Part shown: positions 43,469 through 53,353 of the stretch, piece after piece
Layout: each line of letters starts with the position of its first letter
How positions within the stretch are numbered: position 1 is the first letter of the stretch
Source: Lachnospiraceae bacterium
Lineage (GTDB): Bacteria; Bacillota; Clostridia; Lachnospirales; Lachnospiraceae
Assembly (NCBI GenBank): GCA_910575105.1
Contig: CAJTDK010000003.1
Span: 248,001 to 312,000 of the forward strand
Length of the DNA: 64,000 nt
Direction: 5' to 3'
Translations under genes and position numbers: made by a program
Notes under the pieces: model-generated
Told to the model about the DNA's origin: nothing
Database searches by the model: none
The model's input: the letters and a program-made list of their open reading frames with translations, nothing else

Positions 43469-44941
43469 GTGAGAGCAAAGTACATAGGTATTGCGGCGGC
43501 GATCGGCCTGACCGCGATCACAGTGTCTGGGTGCGGGGAAAGAGAAAAGGATTATGACGTGTATTTTTTCAACGGGAAATCCGAGATCGCAGAAAGCCTT
43601 GAATCAGTGGCTGACGAATACGAGGCAGAGACAGGAAAAAAAGTAAAGGTATTCACTGTGGGAACCTCTGAATCCAGCGAGACCCTCAGGTCGGAGATCA
43701 AGTCGAAGGATTACCCGACCGTATTCGCCTCAAACGCCATCGGCATCGAAGAGTGGAAGTCCGCAGGCTTTGCCATGGATGCATCAGAGGTTCAGAATCC
43801 ACAGTTAAAGGCGCTTTACGAGAGCATCCCGGATTCTATGAAACTTGAGTTCGAGGGCAAAGGTAACTACGGAATCCCCTACAACATCGAAGGCTACGGC
43901 CTGATCGCCAACAAAAAGATGCTGGCAGAAATCCTGGAGACCGACGATATCGACCAGTTTAAGCAAGATTATAAAGCCGCCAGCTACACCGAATTTCAGA
44001 ACATGATCGAATCACTGGACAGCTACATTAAAAACGGCTCGGGAAAAGATTTCACCTTAAACGGGCAGACTTACCATATCCGCAGCGGAAAAACGGCCTA
44101 TACCGGGAGCCTGACCGGAGTACTGGCAATTGCAGGCGCGGAAAAATGGACCTATGGCAACCATTACGGTAATTTCCCCATCAGCGCCGTCTACAGCACC
44201 ATATACGATGTGCGGGAATCCGGGCCTGAAAAGGCAGACAGTTTAAAGGAACCTATTGTCAAGTCATTAAAGGAACTGGAATTCGCCACTAATTATGCAG
44301 CAGGGGCAGACGGCCCTATCGGGCGCGGCGCGCAGTTTATCAATTCCACCGCTACCGGCTACGACCAGGCGATCCAGATGCTGGCGGAGAAAAAAGCCAT
44401 TTTCATGAAAAACGGCAACTGGATCTACTCCAATGTCCAGAAGATCTCCGAAGAGACGGCCAAAAACCTGATCATGCTCCCAGTGAAGGTAAGCTTCGAT
44501 GAAAACGACGTCACGGCAGACGGCATGACGCCGGAGAAGATGAACCGTTCTATCCCCGAATTCGTGTCGCAGTATTATGTCATCAATGCAAAAGCAACCG
44601 CAGAAGAGAGGAAGGATGCTGAAGACTTCGTCTACTGGCTGAATACTTCGGAAAAAGGACTTGACTTTATCATCAATGACTTTGCATTCGTACCATTTAA
44701 CGCGGATGAAAACACACAGCTCGACAATCCTCTCTCTAACGACCTGATCGAATATAAGCTGGCGGACGGCCTGCTTGCAAACCCCTTTGACGCAGCTCCT
44801 GCAAGCTGGGGACTGGAAAGTTATGGAAAATATGTCATGGAAGAATTATTTGTGCAGAAGGAAAACTGGTCGGATAAGCAGCTCAACGAGATCGCTGAAA
44901 AATGCATCAAAGACTGGAAATCCGGCATGGAAGAGTGGTAG
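43469..44941 (+). CDS. ABC transporter sugar-binding lipoprotein
   Basis: 490 residues. The signal peptide ends TAITVSGCG with lipidated Cys22. The mature domain contains YDVYFFNGKSEIAESLESVA, YGIPYNIEGYGLIANKKML and FVYWLNTSEKGLDFI, as in MalE/CycB-type binding proteins. AAAGGAG at 43454-43460 fits the GTG at 43469; another in-frame GTG at 43460 overlaps that site. First gene of an operon with two permeases and a GH13 glucosidase, so an oligo-alpha-glucoside is the likely ligand. Confidence 0.9.
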   Translation: MRAKYIGIAAAIGLTAITVSGCGEREKDYDVYFFNGKSEIAESLESVADEYEAETGKKVKVFTVGTSESSETLRSEIKSKDYPTVFASNAIGIEEWKSAGFAMDASEVQNPQLKALYESIPDSMKLEFEGKGNYGIPYNIEGYGLIANKKMLAEILETDDIDQFKQDYKAASYTEFQNMIESLDSYIKNGSGKDFTLNGQTYHIRSGKTAYTGSLTGVLAIAGAEKWTYGNHYGNFPISAVYSTIYDVRESGPEKADSLKEPIVKSLKELEFATNYAAGADGPIGRGAQFINSTATGYDQAIQMLAEKKAIFMKNGNWIYSNVQKISEETAKNLIMLPVKVSFDENDVTADGMTPEKMNRSIPEFVSQYYVINAKATAEERKDAEDFVYWLNTSEKGLDFIINDFAFVPFNADENTQLDNPLSNDLIEYKLADGLLANPFDAAPASWGLESYGKYVMEELFVQKENWSDKQLNEIAEKCIKDWKSGMEEW

Positions 44942-44953
44942 GGAGGAAATGAG

Positions 44954-45850
44954 ATGGAAAATTTTTATAAAAGATGGTTTAAAATCTTAGTGATACCGGC
45001 AGTAATTTTATTCTTTGTTGTCATCATCATACCGTTTATCATGGGAATTACCTATTCCTTCACGGCGTGGAGAGGCTCCTATTTCAAAGGCTCCGAAAAC
45101 TGGTGGGGCGCGCTGGTCGGGGTAACGAACTATATAAAGGTATTCCGGTCGGAGAAATTCCTGTCGGCGCTGGTATTTACCGTAAAGTTTACCGTGGTCG
45201 CAGTCATCATAAAAAATATCGCAAGCCTCGGCATGGCGATGATGGTGAAAAAGGTAAGCGCCGGAAAAGGATTCTTCCGGACAGTTTTCTTCTTTCCGAA
45301 CCTTCTCGGAGGGCTCGCCATGGGTTTTGTCTGGAGCTTCATCTTCCAGAATATCTTTTCGCTGGTGCTCTTCGGCGGGGAATCCGCCATTAAGATACCT
45401 TTCCTCTGCGATATGCTGCAGGATCCGAACAAGGCAATCTTCGCCATGGCTCTTATGGCCACATGGCAGTCGGCAGGATATATGCTTTTGATCTATTTAA
45501 ACGGATTGAACAACATCCCTGATGATCTCTACGAGGCTGCGTCTATCGACGGCGCGACCCCCTGGCAGAAATTCAAAAACATCACGCTGCCTATGCTGAT
45601 GCCTGCATTTACCATCGTATTCTTCCTGACCTTGTCGCAAAGCTTCAAGATGCTGGATGAAAACCTTGCGCTGACGAGCGGCAACTTCGGAACAAGGATG
45701 CTGTCGCTGCAGATCCTTCTGTCAACCAGAGAAAACATCCCTGCAAACTACGGTATGGCACAGGCACAGGCGATCATATTCTTCATTCTGATCGCAGTGA
45801 TATCCGTAGCACAGGTTACCGTAACTAAGAGAAAGGAGATTGAGGCATAA
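44954..45850 (+). CDS. sugar ABC permease, MalF type
   Basis: 298 residues with six membrane helices (first: ILVIPAVILFFVVIIIPFIM) and the EAA loop YEAASIDGATPWQKFKNI. It pairs with the next gene to form the channel. GGAGG precedes the start, 12 bp after the binding protein stop. No ATPase lies in the operon, so a shared MsmK-like ATPase is presumed. Confidence 0.94.
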   Translation: MENFYKRWFKILVIPAVILFFVVIIIPFIMGITYSFTAWRGSYFKGSENWWGALVGVTNYIKVFRSEKFLSALVFTVKFTVVAVIIKNIASLGMAMMVKKVSAGKGFFRTVFFFPNLLGGLAMGFVWSFIFQNIFSLVLFGGESAIKIPFLCDMLQDPNKAIFAMALMATWQSAGYMLLIYLNGLNNIPDDLYEAASIDGATPWQKFKNITLPMLMPAFTIVFFLTLSQSFKMLDENLALTSGNFGTRMLSLQILLSTRENIPANYGMAQAQAIIFFILIAVISVAQVTVTKRKEIEA

Positions 45851-46698
45851 TGAAAAAATCCATGGGCACGAAGAAAAAAGCAAGCCAGATCATGCTGTTT
45901 GCGGTCTTAGGCATCATTGCGGTCTACACCGTATTTCCCATATACTTTTTGTTTGTAAATTCGTTCAAAAGCCAGAAGGAGATCGTAGCGTCTCCTATGG
46001 CGTTTCCAAAATCATGGAATCTTACGTACCTAAAAAGCGCTGCCGAGCAGATCGATCTTGGCCCATCGCTGTTTAATACGCTGGTCATCACCGTCGTCGC
46101 TGTAACGGTCATCGTACTGGTCTCGGCTGTCACCGCATGGCTGATGGTGAGGAATAAGACAAAAGCAAGCCAGGCTTTATTCCTGATTTTTACAGCGGCA
46201 ATGCTGATCCCGTTCCAGTCCGTTATGTATCCTCTGGTGAACCTGATGGAGATGCTTGGCCTTAAGAATACCGGCGGCCTGATCGTTATGTACTGCGGCT
46301 TTGGCCTTAGCATGACCGTGTTTTTATATCATGGATTTATGAAATCCGTGCCGATATCACTGGAAGAAGCTGCCCTGATCGACGGTGCCAATATTTTCCA
46401 GGTATTCTTTAAGGTTGTCTTTCCGCTGGTAAAGCCGATCACCGTAACGACAATTATCACCAACGCCATGTGGATATGGAACGATTACCTGCTCCCATTC
46501 CTCATCATCGGCAATAATGACAAAAAGACGCTGACGCTGAGCCTGTACTACGCAAAAAGCCTGTCCGGGCAGTACGGAAACCCCTGGGAATTGATCTTCC
46601 CGGCAGTGCTGATCTGCGCGGTGCCGATTCTCGTCATCTTTATCTTCCTTCAGAAAAATATCATCGAAGGAATCGCAGCCGGCGCAGTAAAAGGTTAG
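45850..46698 (+). CDS. sugar ABC permease, MalG type
   Basis: 282 residues, six helices, EAA loop LEEAALIDGANIFQVFFKVV and the typical C-terminus IIEGIAAGAVKG. Its ATG overlaps the previous stop codon (TAATG), indicating translational coupling. Partner of the MalF-type permease. Confidence 0.94.
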   Translation: MKKSMGTKKKASQIMLFAVLGIIAVYTVFPIYFLFVNSFKSQKEIVASPMAFPKSWNLTYLKSAAEQIDLGPSLFNTLVITVVAVTVIVLVSAVTAWLMVRNKTKASQALFLIFTAAMLIPFQSVMYPLVNLMEMLGLKNTGGLIVMYCGFGLSMTVFLYHGFMKSVPISLEEAALIDGANIFQVFFKVVFPLVKPITVTTIITNAMWIWNDYLLPFLIIGNNDKKTLTLSLYYAKSLSGQYGNPWELIFPAVLICAVPILVIFIFLQKNIIEGIAAGAVKG

Positions 46699-46713
46699 TA
46701 ACGGAGGACAGCT

Positions 46714-48402
46714 ATGAAAAAATCAGATTGGTGGAAACATGCAGTTGTATACCAGATATATCCAAAAAGTTTTCAGGACAGCAACGGGGACGGGATCGGA
46801 GACCTTAAAGGCATCATAAGCCGGCTTGACTATCTGAAACGGCTCGGGGTCAATGTGCTATGGCTGTGCCCGGTATACCAGTCCCCCATGGACGACGGAG
46901 GCTATGATATCTCTGATTACTATCATATACATCCCATGTTCGGGGACGATGCGGATATGGACGAACTGATCCGGAAAGCTGATGGAATGGGAATTAAGAT
47001 TCTGATGGATCTGGTCGTGAACCATACTTCCGACGAGCACGAGTGGTTTCAGCAAGCGCTGAAAGACCCGGACAGTAAATATGCGGACTATTACATTTTC
47101 AAAGAAACTGCGGACGGGAACCCGCCCAACAACTGGCGTTCTTATTTTGGGGAGCCGGCATGGACGAGAGTGGAAGGGACGAACCGGTTCTATCTCCATG
47201 AATTTTCCAGAAAGCAGCCGGATCTCAACTGGGAAAACGAAGCGCTGCGGGAAGAGATCTACCGGATGGTAAACTACTGGCTGGATAAAGGGCTGGCCGG
47301 ATTCCGGATAGACGCCATCGGCAATATCAAGAAACGGCTGGAATATGAAACCTTCCAGCCGGACGGCGAAGACGGGCTGCGCTACATCGGCGACTGGGTA
47401 CTAAATCAGCCGGGCATCGAAGTATTTCTGCAGGAGCTGAATGAAAGAACCTTCCGCCCTCACAACAGCATGACCGTTGCCGAGGCAAACGTACCGGAGG
47501 AGCTGCTAAACTTATTTATCGGAGAAGAGGGCTTCTTTTCGATGGTATTTGATTTCAGCTATACGGATATCGACGTGCCGGCTACGGGGGAATGGTTCCG
47601 CCCGAGAGATTTCACGGTAGAGGAGTTAAGGAAAGCCATATTCTCAAGCCAGCGGATGGTACAGGAAAAGGGCTGGGGCGCGCTCTATCTGGAAAACCAT
47701 GACCAGAACCGCTCGGTAAATAAATATATCCCGGAGGAGGAAATCGGTTATCACAGTAAGACCATGCTGGCCTCCCTCTTCTTCTTTCTCCGGGGAACGC
47801 CGTTTATCTATCAGGGGCAGGAAATAGGCATGGAAAATATCCGTATGGCGTCCATAGACGACTACGACGATATCGCCACAAGAGGACAATACGCAAGGGC
47901 AATGAATGCCGGATTAGATAAGGAAACTGCTTTCGACATCGTCGCAAAACGCAGCAGGGACAACAGCCGGACGCCGATGCAGTGGGATTCAGGAAAAAAT
48001 GCCGGATTCAGCAGCGCGGACCGCACATGGATACGCGTAAATCCCAACTATAAAAGCATCAATGCCGCAGATCAGGAGCATCCTGATTCTGTGCTGAGCT
48101 TCTACCGGGAGCTGATCCGTCTCAGGAAGGACAGCAAATACAGCGATATCATCATAAGCGGAGAATTTCTGCCCTATGAATCGGAAGACCCCTGCGTGAT
48201 CGCATACCAGAGAAGCACCGCGCACGAGCGGCTCTTAGTCATTCACAATTTTCAAAACAGGCAGAGCGCCATCCGTCTTCCAAAGGGACACCTGAAAACA
48301 GTAACCGGCAATTTCCCTGACAATCACACCCAGAAGGATACACCTCAGCGCTTATACCGGTTACTGCCATATGAATGTATCGCCTTGTATATGAATGAAT
48401 AA
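46714..48402 (+). CDS. GH13 alpha-glucosidase (oligo-1,6-glucosidase type)
   Basis: 562 residues, cytoplasmic. The barrel motifs are VVYQIYPKSFQDSNGDGIGD, DGGYDISDY, LMDLVVNHTS, GFRIDAIG (nucleophile D200), MTVAEANV (acid/base E257) and LENHDQNRSV (D340). QDSNGDGIGD and the length place it in the GH13_31-like exo-glucosidase group, cleaving glucose from imported isomalto- or related oligosaccharides. GGAGG precedes the ATG and it closes the ABC operon. Trehalose-6-phosphate hydrolase is a less likely alternative. Confidence 0.9.
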   Translation: MKKSDWWKHAVVYQIYPKSFQDSNGDGIGDLKGIISRLDYLKRLGVNVLWLCPVYQSPMDDGGYDISDYYHIHPMFGDDADMDELIRKADGMGIKILMDLVVNHTSDEHEWFQQALKDPDSKYADYYIFKETADGNPPNNWRSYFGEPAWTRVEGTNRFYLHEFSRKQPDLNWENEALREEIYRMVNYWLDKGLAGFRIDAIGNIKKRLEYETFQPDGEDGLRYIGDWVLNQPGIEVFLQELNERTFRPHNSMTVAEANVPEELLNLFIGEEGFFSMVFDFSYTDIDVPATGEWFRPRDFTVEELRKAIFSSQRMVQEKGWGALYLENHDQNRSVNKYIPEEEIGYHSKTMLASLFFFLRGTPFIYQGQEIGMENIRMASIDDYDDIATRGQYARAMNAGLDKETAFDIVAKRSRDNSRTPMQWDSGKNAGFSSADRTWIRVNPNYKSINAADQEHPDSVLSFYRELIRLRKDSKYSDIIISGEFLPYESEDPCVIAYQRSTAHERLLVIHNFQNRQSAIRLPKGHLKTVTGNFPDNHTQKDTPQRLYRLLPYECIALYMNE

Positions 48403-48452
48403 GGTAAGTAAGGTATCTTGGCAAAACAGAAAGGTATTTAAAATGGGTTATA

Positions 48453-49472
48453 CTAACCCCTCACCGACCCTCTCTTTACCAGCCTTGTCCCGATACGGAT
48501 CTTCCGCGACCTGATCTCCGGAAGATCCTGTTTTCCGTTCTCGATCAGCCTGATCAGCTCATCCACCGCCTCCGCGGAAAATACACGCTTTGACACATTT
48601 ACCGAACTGAGGGGCGGCATGGTGATCTCACAAGCCGGGCGGTCATTGAACCCGATGACCGAGACATCCTCCGGCACCCGGTATCCAGCCTCTCTAAGCG
48701 CACGCATGGCGCCCACAGCGATCGTATCGTCGTCGCAGACAAAGCCCTCCGGGGGCTCCGGGCACTCCTTCAGATACCGGCACATATCCCGGTAGCTTCC
48801 TTCCTCACTGTAATGCAGCTCCACCACATCCTCCGGCCCAAAGGACCTCTGAAAATGCTCCAGCGCATCCGCATATCCTCTCTCCCGCTCCTTAAAGCTG
48901 CTGATCCTGATCTTCCCCTTTAAATACCCGATCCTCGTTATCCCGCAGCCAATCAGATGCTCCACCGCCTGAAACGTCCCCATCTGGTTATTGACCGAGA
49001 CTGCATTGCAGCCCAGAGTCGTAAAATCATTGTCAAGAGCCACCACCGGAAAAGGCAGGCGGAAGAAAGGCTCCATATCCTCCGGCTGCATCTCTGTAGC
49101 AAAGACGATCGCCCCCTGGGAGTCCTGCTCACACAGATGCTCAATCTGCGGCTCCATCGGACGGCGCTTGTCAACCGTACACAAAAGAATATTATATCCG
49201 TATTTCTTCGCATGCGCCTCTATATTCTCCATCAGGAGAAGAAAAAACGGATGGATATCCAGCACCTCCCCGTGTCTTTTGTAGATAATAAAACTCAGAT
49301 TATTACTTGCCGCGGCCGGAGGGCTTTTAATCAGATGCTCATAGCCCATCTCTCTTAGCCGGTTCAGTATATTCTTCCTCGTCTCTTCTGAAACCCCCGG
49401 CTTGTGGTTGATGATCAGCGAAAGTGCCGCCGGGGAAATATTAAGCTCCTTCGCAATTTCACGATTAGTCAT
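48453..49472 (-). CDS. LacI-family transcriptional regulator
   Basis: 339 residues: HTH TNREIAKELNISPAALSLII, hinge segment and effector domain with CEQDSQGAIVFATEMQPE, FVCDDDTIAVGAMRALREAG and VIGFNDRPACEIT. The ATG at 49472 follows GGGAG. It runs towards the glucosidase operon (convergent) and its operator-like GTTTAGTAAAC differs from the TGAAACA site. It therefore probably regulates something else, at least itself. Confidence 0.92.
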   Translation of the reverse strand: MTNREIAKELNISPAALSLIINHKPGVSEETRKNILNRLREMGYEHLIKSPPAAASNNLSFIIYKRHGEVLDIHPFFLLLMENIEAHAKKYGYNILLCTVDKRRPMEPQIEHLCEQDSQGAIVFATEMQPEDMEPFFRLPFPVVALDNDFTTLGCNAVSVNNQMGTFQAVEHLIGCGITRIGYLKGKIRISSFKERERGYADALEHFQRSFGPEDVVELHYSEEGSYRDMCRYLKECPEPPEGFVCDDDTIAVGAMRALREAGYRVPEDVSVIGFNDRPACEITMPPLSSVNVSKRVFSAEAVDELIRLIENGKQDLPEIRSRKIRIGTRLVKRGSVRG

Positions 49473-49537
49473 AACATATTCTCCCAATTTCAGAATCTCT
49501 AACAACATTATATGGATAACAAATATAAAAGTCAACG

Positions 49538-49548
49538 GTTTAGTAAAC
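49538..49548. promoter_or_regulatory. candidate LacI-type operator GTTTAGTAAAC
   Basis: An inverted repeat GTTTA-N-TAAAC sits 66 bp upstream of the LacI gene that starts at 49472. Related half sites CGTTTAG occur near 49559 and 49639. Probably autoregulatory. Confidence 0.45.
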
Positions 49549-49721
49549 GCTTTACATCCGTTTAGCTAATATCTGCCTGTTCCAAACACTATCCCGTTAT
49601 CAAATCATCAAACATGTGTCCACATACCGTTCAAAAACACGTTTAGAATATTTTTATAATATTTCGCTAAAAATGTCATAAACTATTCAGTAATATTAAC
49701 TATTTTAATCATTATTTTATT

Positions 49722-49812
49722 CTGAATATTTAGTATATTAAACTAAATATTCAGTATTGCAAAAACAGGTGAAAAACCATCCATCTTCCTGTTTTTTCAC
49801 CCATTTTTGCAA
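49722..49812. repeat. two inverted repeats in a 350-bp AT-rich gap
   Basis: CTGAATATTTAGT (49722-49734) is exactly mirrored by ACTAAATATTCAG (49742-49754) with a 7-bp spacer. Directly after it TTGCAAAAA (49757-49765) pairs with TTTTTGCAA (49804-49812), and inside it GGTGAAAAA (49768-49776) pairs with TTTTTCACC. They precede the pilin-like operon. The first may be an operator; the second a terminator or RNA structure. The gap 49549-49899 holds no gene. Confidence 0.7.
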
Positions 49813-49899
49813 AAAAATAAGTCTAACTTAAAAATCTATGTTATACTATATCTGATTGCAAATATCTAGAATCATTTTTTAATGAAAGGAGGCTGTTGA

Positions 49900-50853
49900 A
49901 TGCAAAAAAGGCTACTTTGCACCTGTGTATCTTTTGCACTCTTTTTTTCAGCCGCTTTTTTATCCGGATGTACTGTCTCCACCGAGGTTGCAGGTGATTC
50001 TGACAAGAGCAGCTCCGCTGATCCGCCGGCAGGCAAAAAGCGCGCCACTGTGTCAGAGCACCTTATTCCCGAGGCTTCAGGGACGGTTACTTCCGGCAAT
50101 GATTTTATTTCCATTGACTCGTCCAATACGGCGGAAGGATACTTTATGGTCAAGTACGACGGGGACGCTGACAAGGTTAAGCTGCAGCTTCAGGCGCCCG
50201 ACGGGGAGACTTATATCTACAATCTGGCTATCGGCTCCTATGAGGCATTTCCCTTTTCAGCGGGGGACGGTGATTATCATCTTGACGTCTTAGAACATGC
50301 CTATGACGATATGTATGCGACAGCGTATTCCCAGGATATGAAGGTCGCCTTGAACGATGAGTTTCGGCCCTTCCTGTACCCGAACCAATATGTATGGTTC
50401 ACGCCGGATTATCAGGCGGTGGCATATGCCGCTGAGCTCTCGGACGGCTCATCGGACGATCTGGACTTTTTAAATCAGGTCTACCACTATGTGATCGAGA
50501 ACATCACCTATGACGAGCAGCTTGCCGCCACTGTCAAGTCGGGATATCTCCCGAACATCGATGACACTATGGCTTCCGGCAAGGGCATCTGCTTTGACTA
50601 TGCTTCTTTGATGGCGGCGATGCTGCGCTCCCAGGGGATTCCCACGAAGCTGGTCGTAGGCTATTCCGGCGCGGCGTACCATGCCTGGATAAGCGTGTAT
50701 TTAAAGGAGACCGGATGGGTAGACAAGATCATCCAGTTCGACGGTGAAAACTGGTCCCTTGTAGACCCGACCCTTGCCGCCAACAACAGCGGTTCAGCCG
50801 TGAAGGAATACATCGGGGACGGCAGTAATTATACAGTAAAATATTCTTATTAA
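49900..50853 (+). CDS. transglutaminase-like lipoprotein
   Basis: 317 residues with a lipoprotein signal (FLSGC, Cys24). A beta-rich central part and a C-terminal transglutaminase-like domain follow. The catalytic triad is visible as C231 in SGKGICFDYASL, H261 in AAYHAWISV and D289 in WSLVDPT. Such secreted domains are proteases or crosslinkers acting outside the cell. AAAGGAGG precedes the ATG. It ends 29 bp before a GspF/PilC gene and appears to be the first gene of the pilin-like operon. Confidence 0.85.
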   Translation: MQKRLLCTCVSFALFFSAAFLSGCTVSTEVAGDSDKSSSADPPAGKKRATVSEHLIPEASGTVTSGNDFISIDSSNTAEGYFMVKYDGDADKVKLQLQAPDGETYIYNLAIGSYEAFPFSAGDGDYHLDVLEHAYDDMYATAYSQDMKVALNDEFRPFLYPNQYVWFTPDYQAVAYAAELSDGSSDDLDFLNQVYHYVIENITYDEQLAATVKSGYLPNIDDTMASGKGICFDYASLMAAMLRSQGIPTKLVVGYSGAAYHAWISVYLKETGWVDKIIQFDGENWSLVDPTLAANNSGSAVKEYIGDGSNYTVKYSY

Positions 50854-50882
50854 ATGTCTTAACAAATTTATGGAGGATGATT

Positions 50883-51938
50883 ATGAAGCAGACGAACGTA
50901 TTTGGAAAAGCATTTTCAAGTATCGAGCTGGCTTCCTTCTGCGGGCAGGTTGCATTAATCTTAAAATCAGGCATCTCGGCTCTGGAAGGGCTTAATATTA
51001 TGCTGGAGGATACATTTTCCCCTGAAGAAGAACCGGTTTTGATGGCTCTGATCGAAAATATGCAGGAGACAGGGAGCCTGTATCTGGCGCTTGAGGAGAC
51101 GAAGCTGTTCCCCTCCTACATGATTCACATGGTGCAGATCGGCGAGGAGACCGGTACTCTCGATGAGGTCATGGCGTCTCTTCAGACCCACTATGAGCGG
51201 GAGGATGCTGTCAGCAGGAGCATTCGCAGCGCCGTAACCTACCCGATGCTGATGACAGGCATGATGGTGGCTGTTATCATCGTGCTTCTGGTGAAGGTCA
51301 TGCCCATCTTTAACCAGGTATTTGTGCAGCTCGGCTCTGAGATGACTGGATTTTCCCGGGTGCTGATGAATATGGGGACGGCTATCAACCGCTATTCTAT
51401 CGTATTTACCGCACTGCTTATCCTAGCGGCGGCGCTGATTCTTTACGGGACCAGGACCCGGTCCGGGCGCAATATGTGCAGAGGGCTCGGATACAAATTC
51501 GGATTCTCAAAGGCTGTCTACGAGGAGCTTGCCTCCTGCCGGTTCGCCAGCGGCATGGCGCTTACCTTAAGCAGCGGGCTTAATCCGGAGCGGAGCATGG
51601 AGCTTGTTAATGCGCTCAACGACGACCCGTTTTTCCGGAAGAAACTGAACGCCTGCCAGCAGCAGATGAATGAAGGAAAGGATCTTACGGACGCACTGTT
51701 TGCCTCCGGCATCTTCACGGGGATGTATGCGCGTATGGCGTCCATAGGTGCCAAGACCGGCTCCATGGACCAGGTGATGGATACGATTGCCTCCCTTTAT
51801 CAGGACAATATCGACAACCGGATGAACAATATCCTTGCTACGCTGGAGCCTACGCTGGTCATTCTTCTATCCCTGATCGTGGGCGTGATCCTTCTGTCGG
51901 TTATGCTGCCGCTCATGGGGATCATGTCGAGCCTTTAA
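50883..51938 (+). CDS. GspF/PilC-type inner-membrane platform protein
   Basis: 351 residues with two T2SSF repeats: FCGQVALILKSGISALEGLN at the start, a central helix pair (YPMLMTGMMVAVIIVLLVKV; YSIVFTALLILAAALILYGT), a second repeat, and a final helix LVILLSLIVGVILLSVMLPL. This is the membrane platform that couples a secretion ATPase to pilin assembly. Two ATGs follow GGAGG; the second at 50883 has better spacing. The ATPase lies at the end of the same operon. Confidence 0.93.
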   Translation: MKQTNVFGKAFSSIELASFCGQVALILKSGISALEGLNIMLEDTFSPEEEPVLMALIENMQETGSLYLALEETKLFPSYMIHMVQIGEETGTLDEVMASLQTHYEREDAVSRSIRSAVTYPMLMTGMMVAVIIVLLVKVMPIFNQVFVQLGSEMTGFSRVLMNMGTAINRYSIVFTALLILAAALILYGTRTRSGRNMCRGLGYKFGFSKAVYEELASCRFASGMALTLSSGLNPERSMELVNALNDDPFFRKKLNACQQQMNEGKDLTDALFASGIFTGMYARMASIGAKTGSMDQVMDTIASLYQDNIDNRMNNILATLEPTLVILLSLIVGVILLSVMLPLMGIMSSL

Positions 51939-51971
51939 ACATGTCTTTAATGAAGATAAGGAGATTTACAT

Positions 51972-52301
51972 ATGAGCCGTTTTCAATATCAGAAGCAATC
52001 ACACAAGCCGTCGGGATTTCTTCTGTCTGTCTGTGTATTTCTGGCTGTTACTGTCATCTTTGTACAGGGACTTTCCTCCCTGTCGGACAGCACGAAAAGG
52101 CGCCAGAAGGAAAGCCTTGAGAATGCCATTACCCGCAGCGTAACTTACTGCTACGCTGTGGAGGGTGTTTATCCGGAGAACCTTGACTATCTGAAAAAGA
52201 ACTACGGGCTGGCCTACGACGAGGACTCGTTTTTCGTTGATTACCACGTTGTCGGCTCCAACGTTCTCCCGGATATTACGATTATCGAGAAAGGGGACTA
52301 A
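51972..52301 (+). CDS. pilin-like one-helix protein
   Basis: 109 residues: a short basic N-terminus, then PSGFLLSVCVFLAVTVIFVQ as the only hydrophobic helix. A helix (LENAITRSVTYCYAVEG) and VYPENLDYLKKNYGL, reminiscent of pseudopilin C-terminal parts, follow. A Gly-Phe precedes the helix as in prepilins but the Glu at +5 is missing. Part of the pilin-like operon; its role as minor pilin is inferred from context. Confidence 0.7.
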   Translation: MSRFQYQKQSHKPSGFLLSVCVFLAVTVIFVQGLSSLSDSTKRRQKESLENAITRSVTYCYAVEGVYPENLDYLKKNYGLAYDEDSFFVDYHVVGSNVLPDITIIEKGD

Positions 52302-52304
52302 GCT

Positions 52305-52793
52305 ATGCGTTTTCGGGTAAAGCAGCGGCATATGATTGATTTTTTATTCCCTGTCGCGTTATTTTTTGTATTTGCGCTGTCGGCGCTCACCGTGATCTTG
52401 CTGGCTACAAGGATCTACCAGTCAACGACGGAGAATTCATCCCTGAATTACACGTCGAAGACCTCTCTGTCCTATATCTCGGAGAAGATCCACCAGCACG
52501 ATACGAAGGATATGGTGTCCATCGGAACCTTTGACGGATGCGATGCCCTTGTGTTCAGGCAGGATACCGGAGATGCTGCGTATTTTACTTATATTTACTC
52601 CTATCAGGGTGAATTGAAGGAGATCTTTTTAAAGGACGGCGCCGAGACGAACGCCGCTGCCGGGCAGACGATCCTTAAGATACAGGATTTCTCTGTGGAA
52701 CAGGTAGCAGACGGCTTGTTCGCCTTCCGGTGTACGGACGAAGCGGGACAGACTGCCTCCGCTGTCATAGGTATCCGCAGTAAAATGTCCTGA
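52305..52793 (+). CDS. DUF4860 protein (pilin-like)
   Basis: 162 residues with one N-terminal helix (MIDFLFPVALFFVFALSALT) and an extracellular beta-rich part (TKDMVSIGTFDGCDALVFRQ, FTYIYSYQGELKEIFLKDG). Matches the DUF4860 family found in Lachnospiraceae clusters with PilT and GspF genes. No canonical prepilin cleavage motif. Starts 4 bp after the preceding stop. Confidence 0.8.
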   Translation: MRFRVKQRHMIDFLFPVALFFVFALSALTVILLATRIYQSTTENSSLNYTSKTSLSYISEKIHQHDTKDMVSIGTFDGCDALVFRQDTGDAAYFTYIYSYQGELKEIFLKDGAETNAAAGQTILKIQDFSVEQVADGLFAFRCTDEAGQTASAVIGIRSKMS

Positions 52794-52849
52794 CCCATCA
52801 TGCAACTGTTGTTGTAAATATGTTATAGACAGAAAGGAAAACGTTTCTT

Positions 52850-53353
52850 ATGATTCGAAGAAGCAGAGCACAATCCTCCAGCCTGTTCCTGATGGAACTG
52901 ATTCTTGCGATCCTGTTTTTCTCGATTACAAGCGCTGTCTGTGTGCAGTTTTTTGTAAAATCCCATCTTCTGAGCCGTGAGTCGAAGGCTCTGGCGCAGG
53001 CGGTGAATGAATGCACGAATATCGCAGAAATATTCGATGCATCGGAGAGTACCGAAGATGCCGTTTCGTTGTTAAGGGCTAATTTCCCTGATCTCTCTGC
53101 CGGGGCAGAAGCGGACGAAGCGGGCGGCCTATCTCCGGCAGCAGGCGGGAAGGCGCTTGCCACCATGTACTATGACGATACATTTTCACCGTGTAAGAAA
53201 GAGGATGCCTCCTATACGCTTACAGCGTCGCTCTCGGAAGCGAATCGGATGCAGACAGCAGAGATACGGGTGACGGATTCTGACGGCTCCGTAATCTATG
53301 AACTGAACACCAGCCACCACAATGCTAGGAGGACAGATGATGAAGAGAGATAA
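52850..53353 (+). CDS. pilin-like one-helix protein
   Basis: 167 residues: basic start MIRRSRAQSSS, then LFLMELILAILFFSITSAVC. The Glu lies at the fifth position of the helix as in type IV prepilins (compare FTLIE), but without the preceding Gly. The extracellular part (NIAEIFDASESTEDAVSLLR...) is acidic. AAAGGAAA precedes the ATG. It is the best candidate for a pilin subunit in this operon. Confidence 0.72.
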   Translation: MIRRSRAQSSSLFLMELILAILFFSITSAVCVQFFVKSHLLSRESKALAQAVNECTNIAEIFDASESTEDAVSLLRANFPDLSAGAEADEAGGLSPAAGGKALATMYYDDTFSPCKKEDASYTLTASLSEANRMQTAEIRVTDSDGSVIYELNTSHHNARRTDDEER

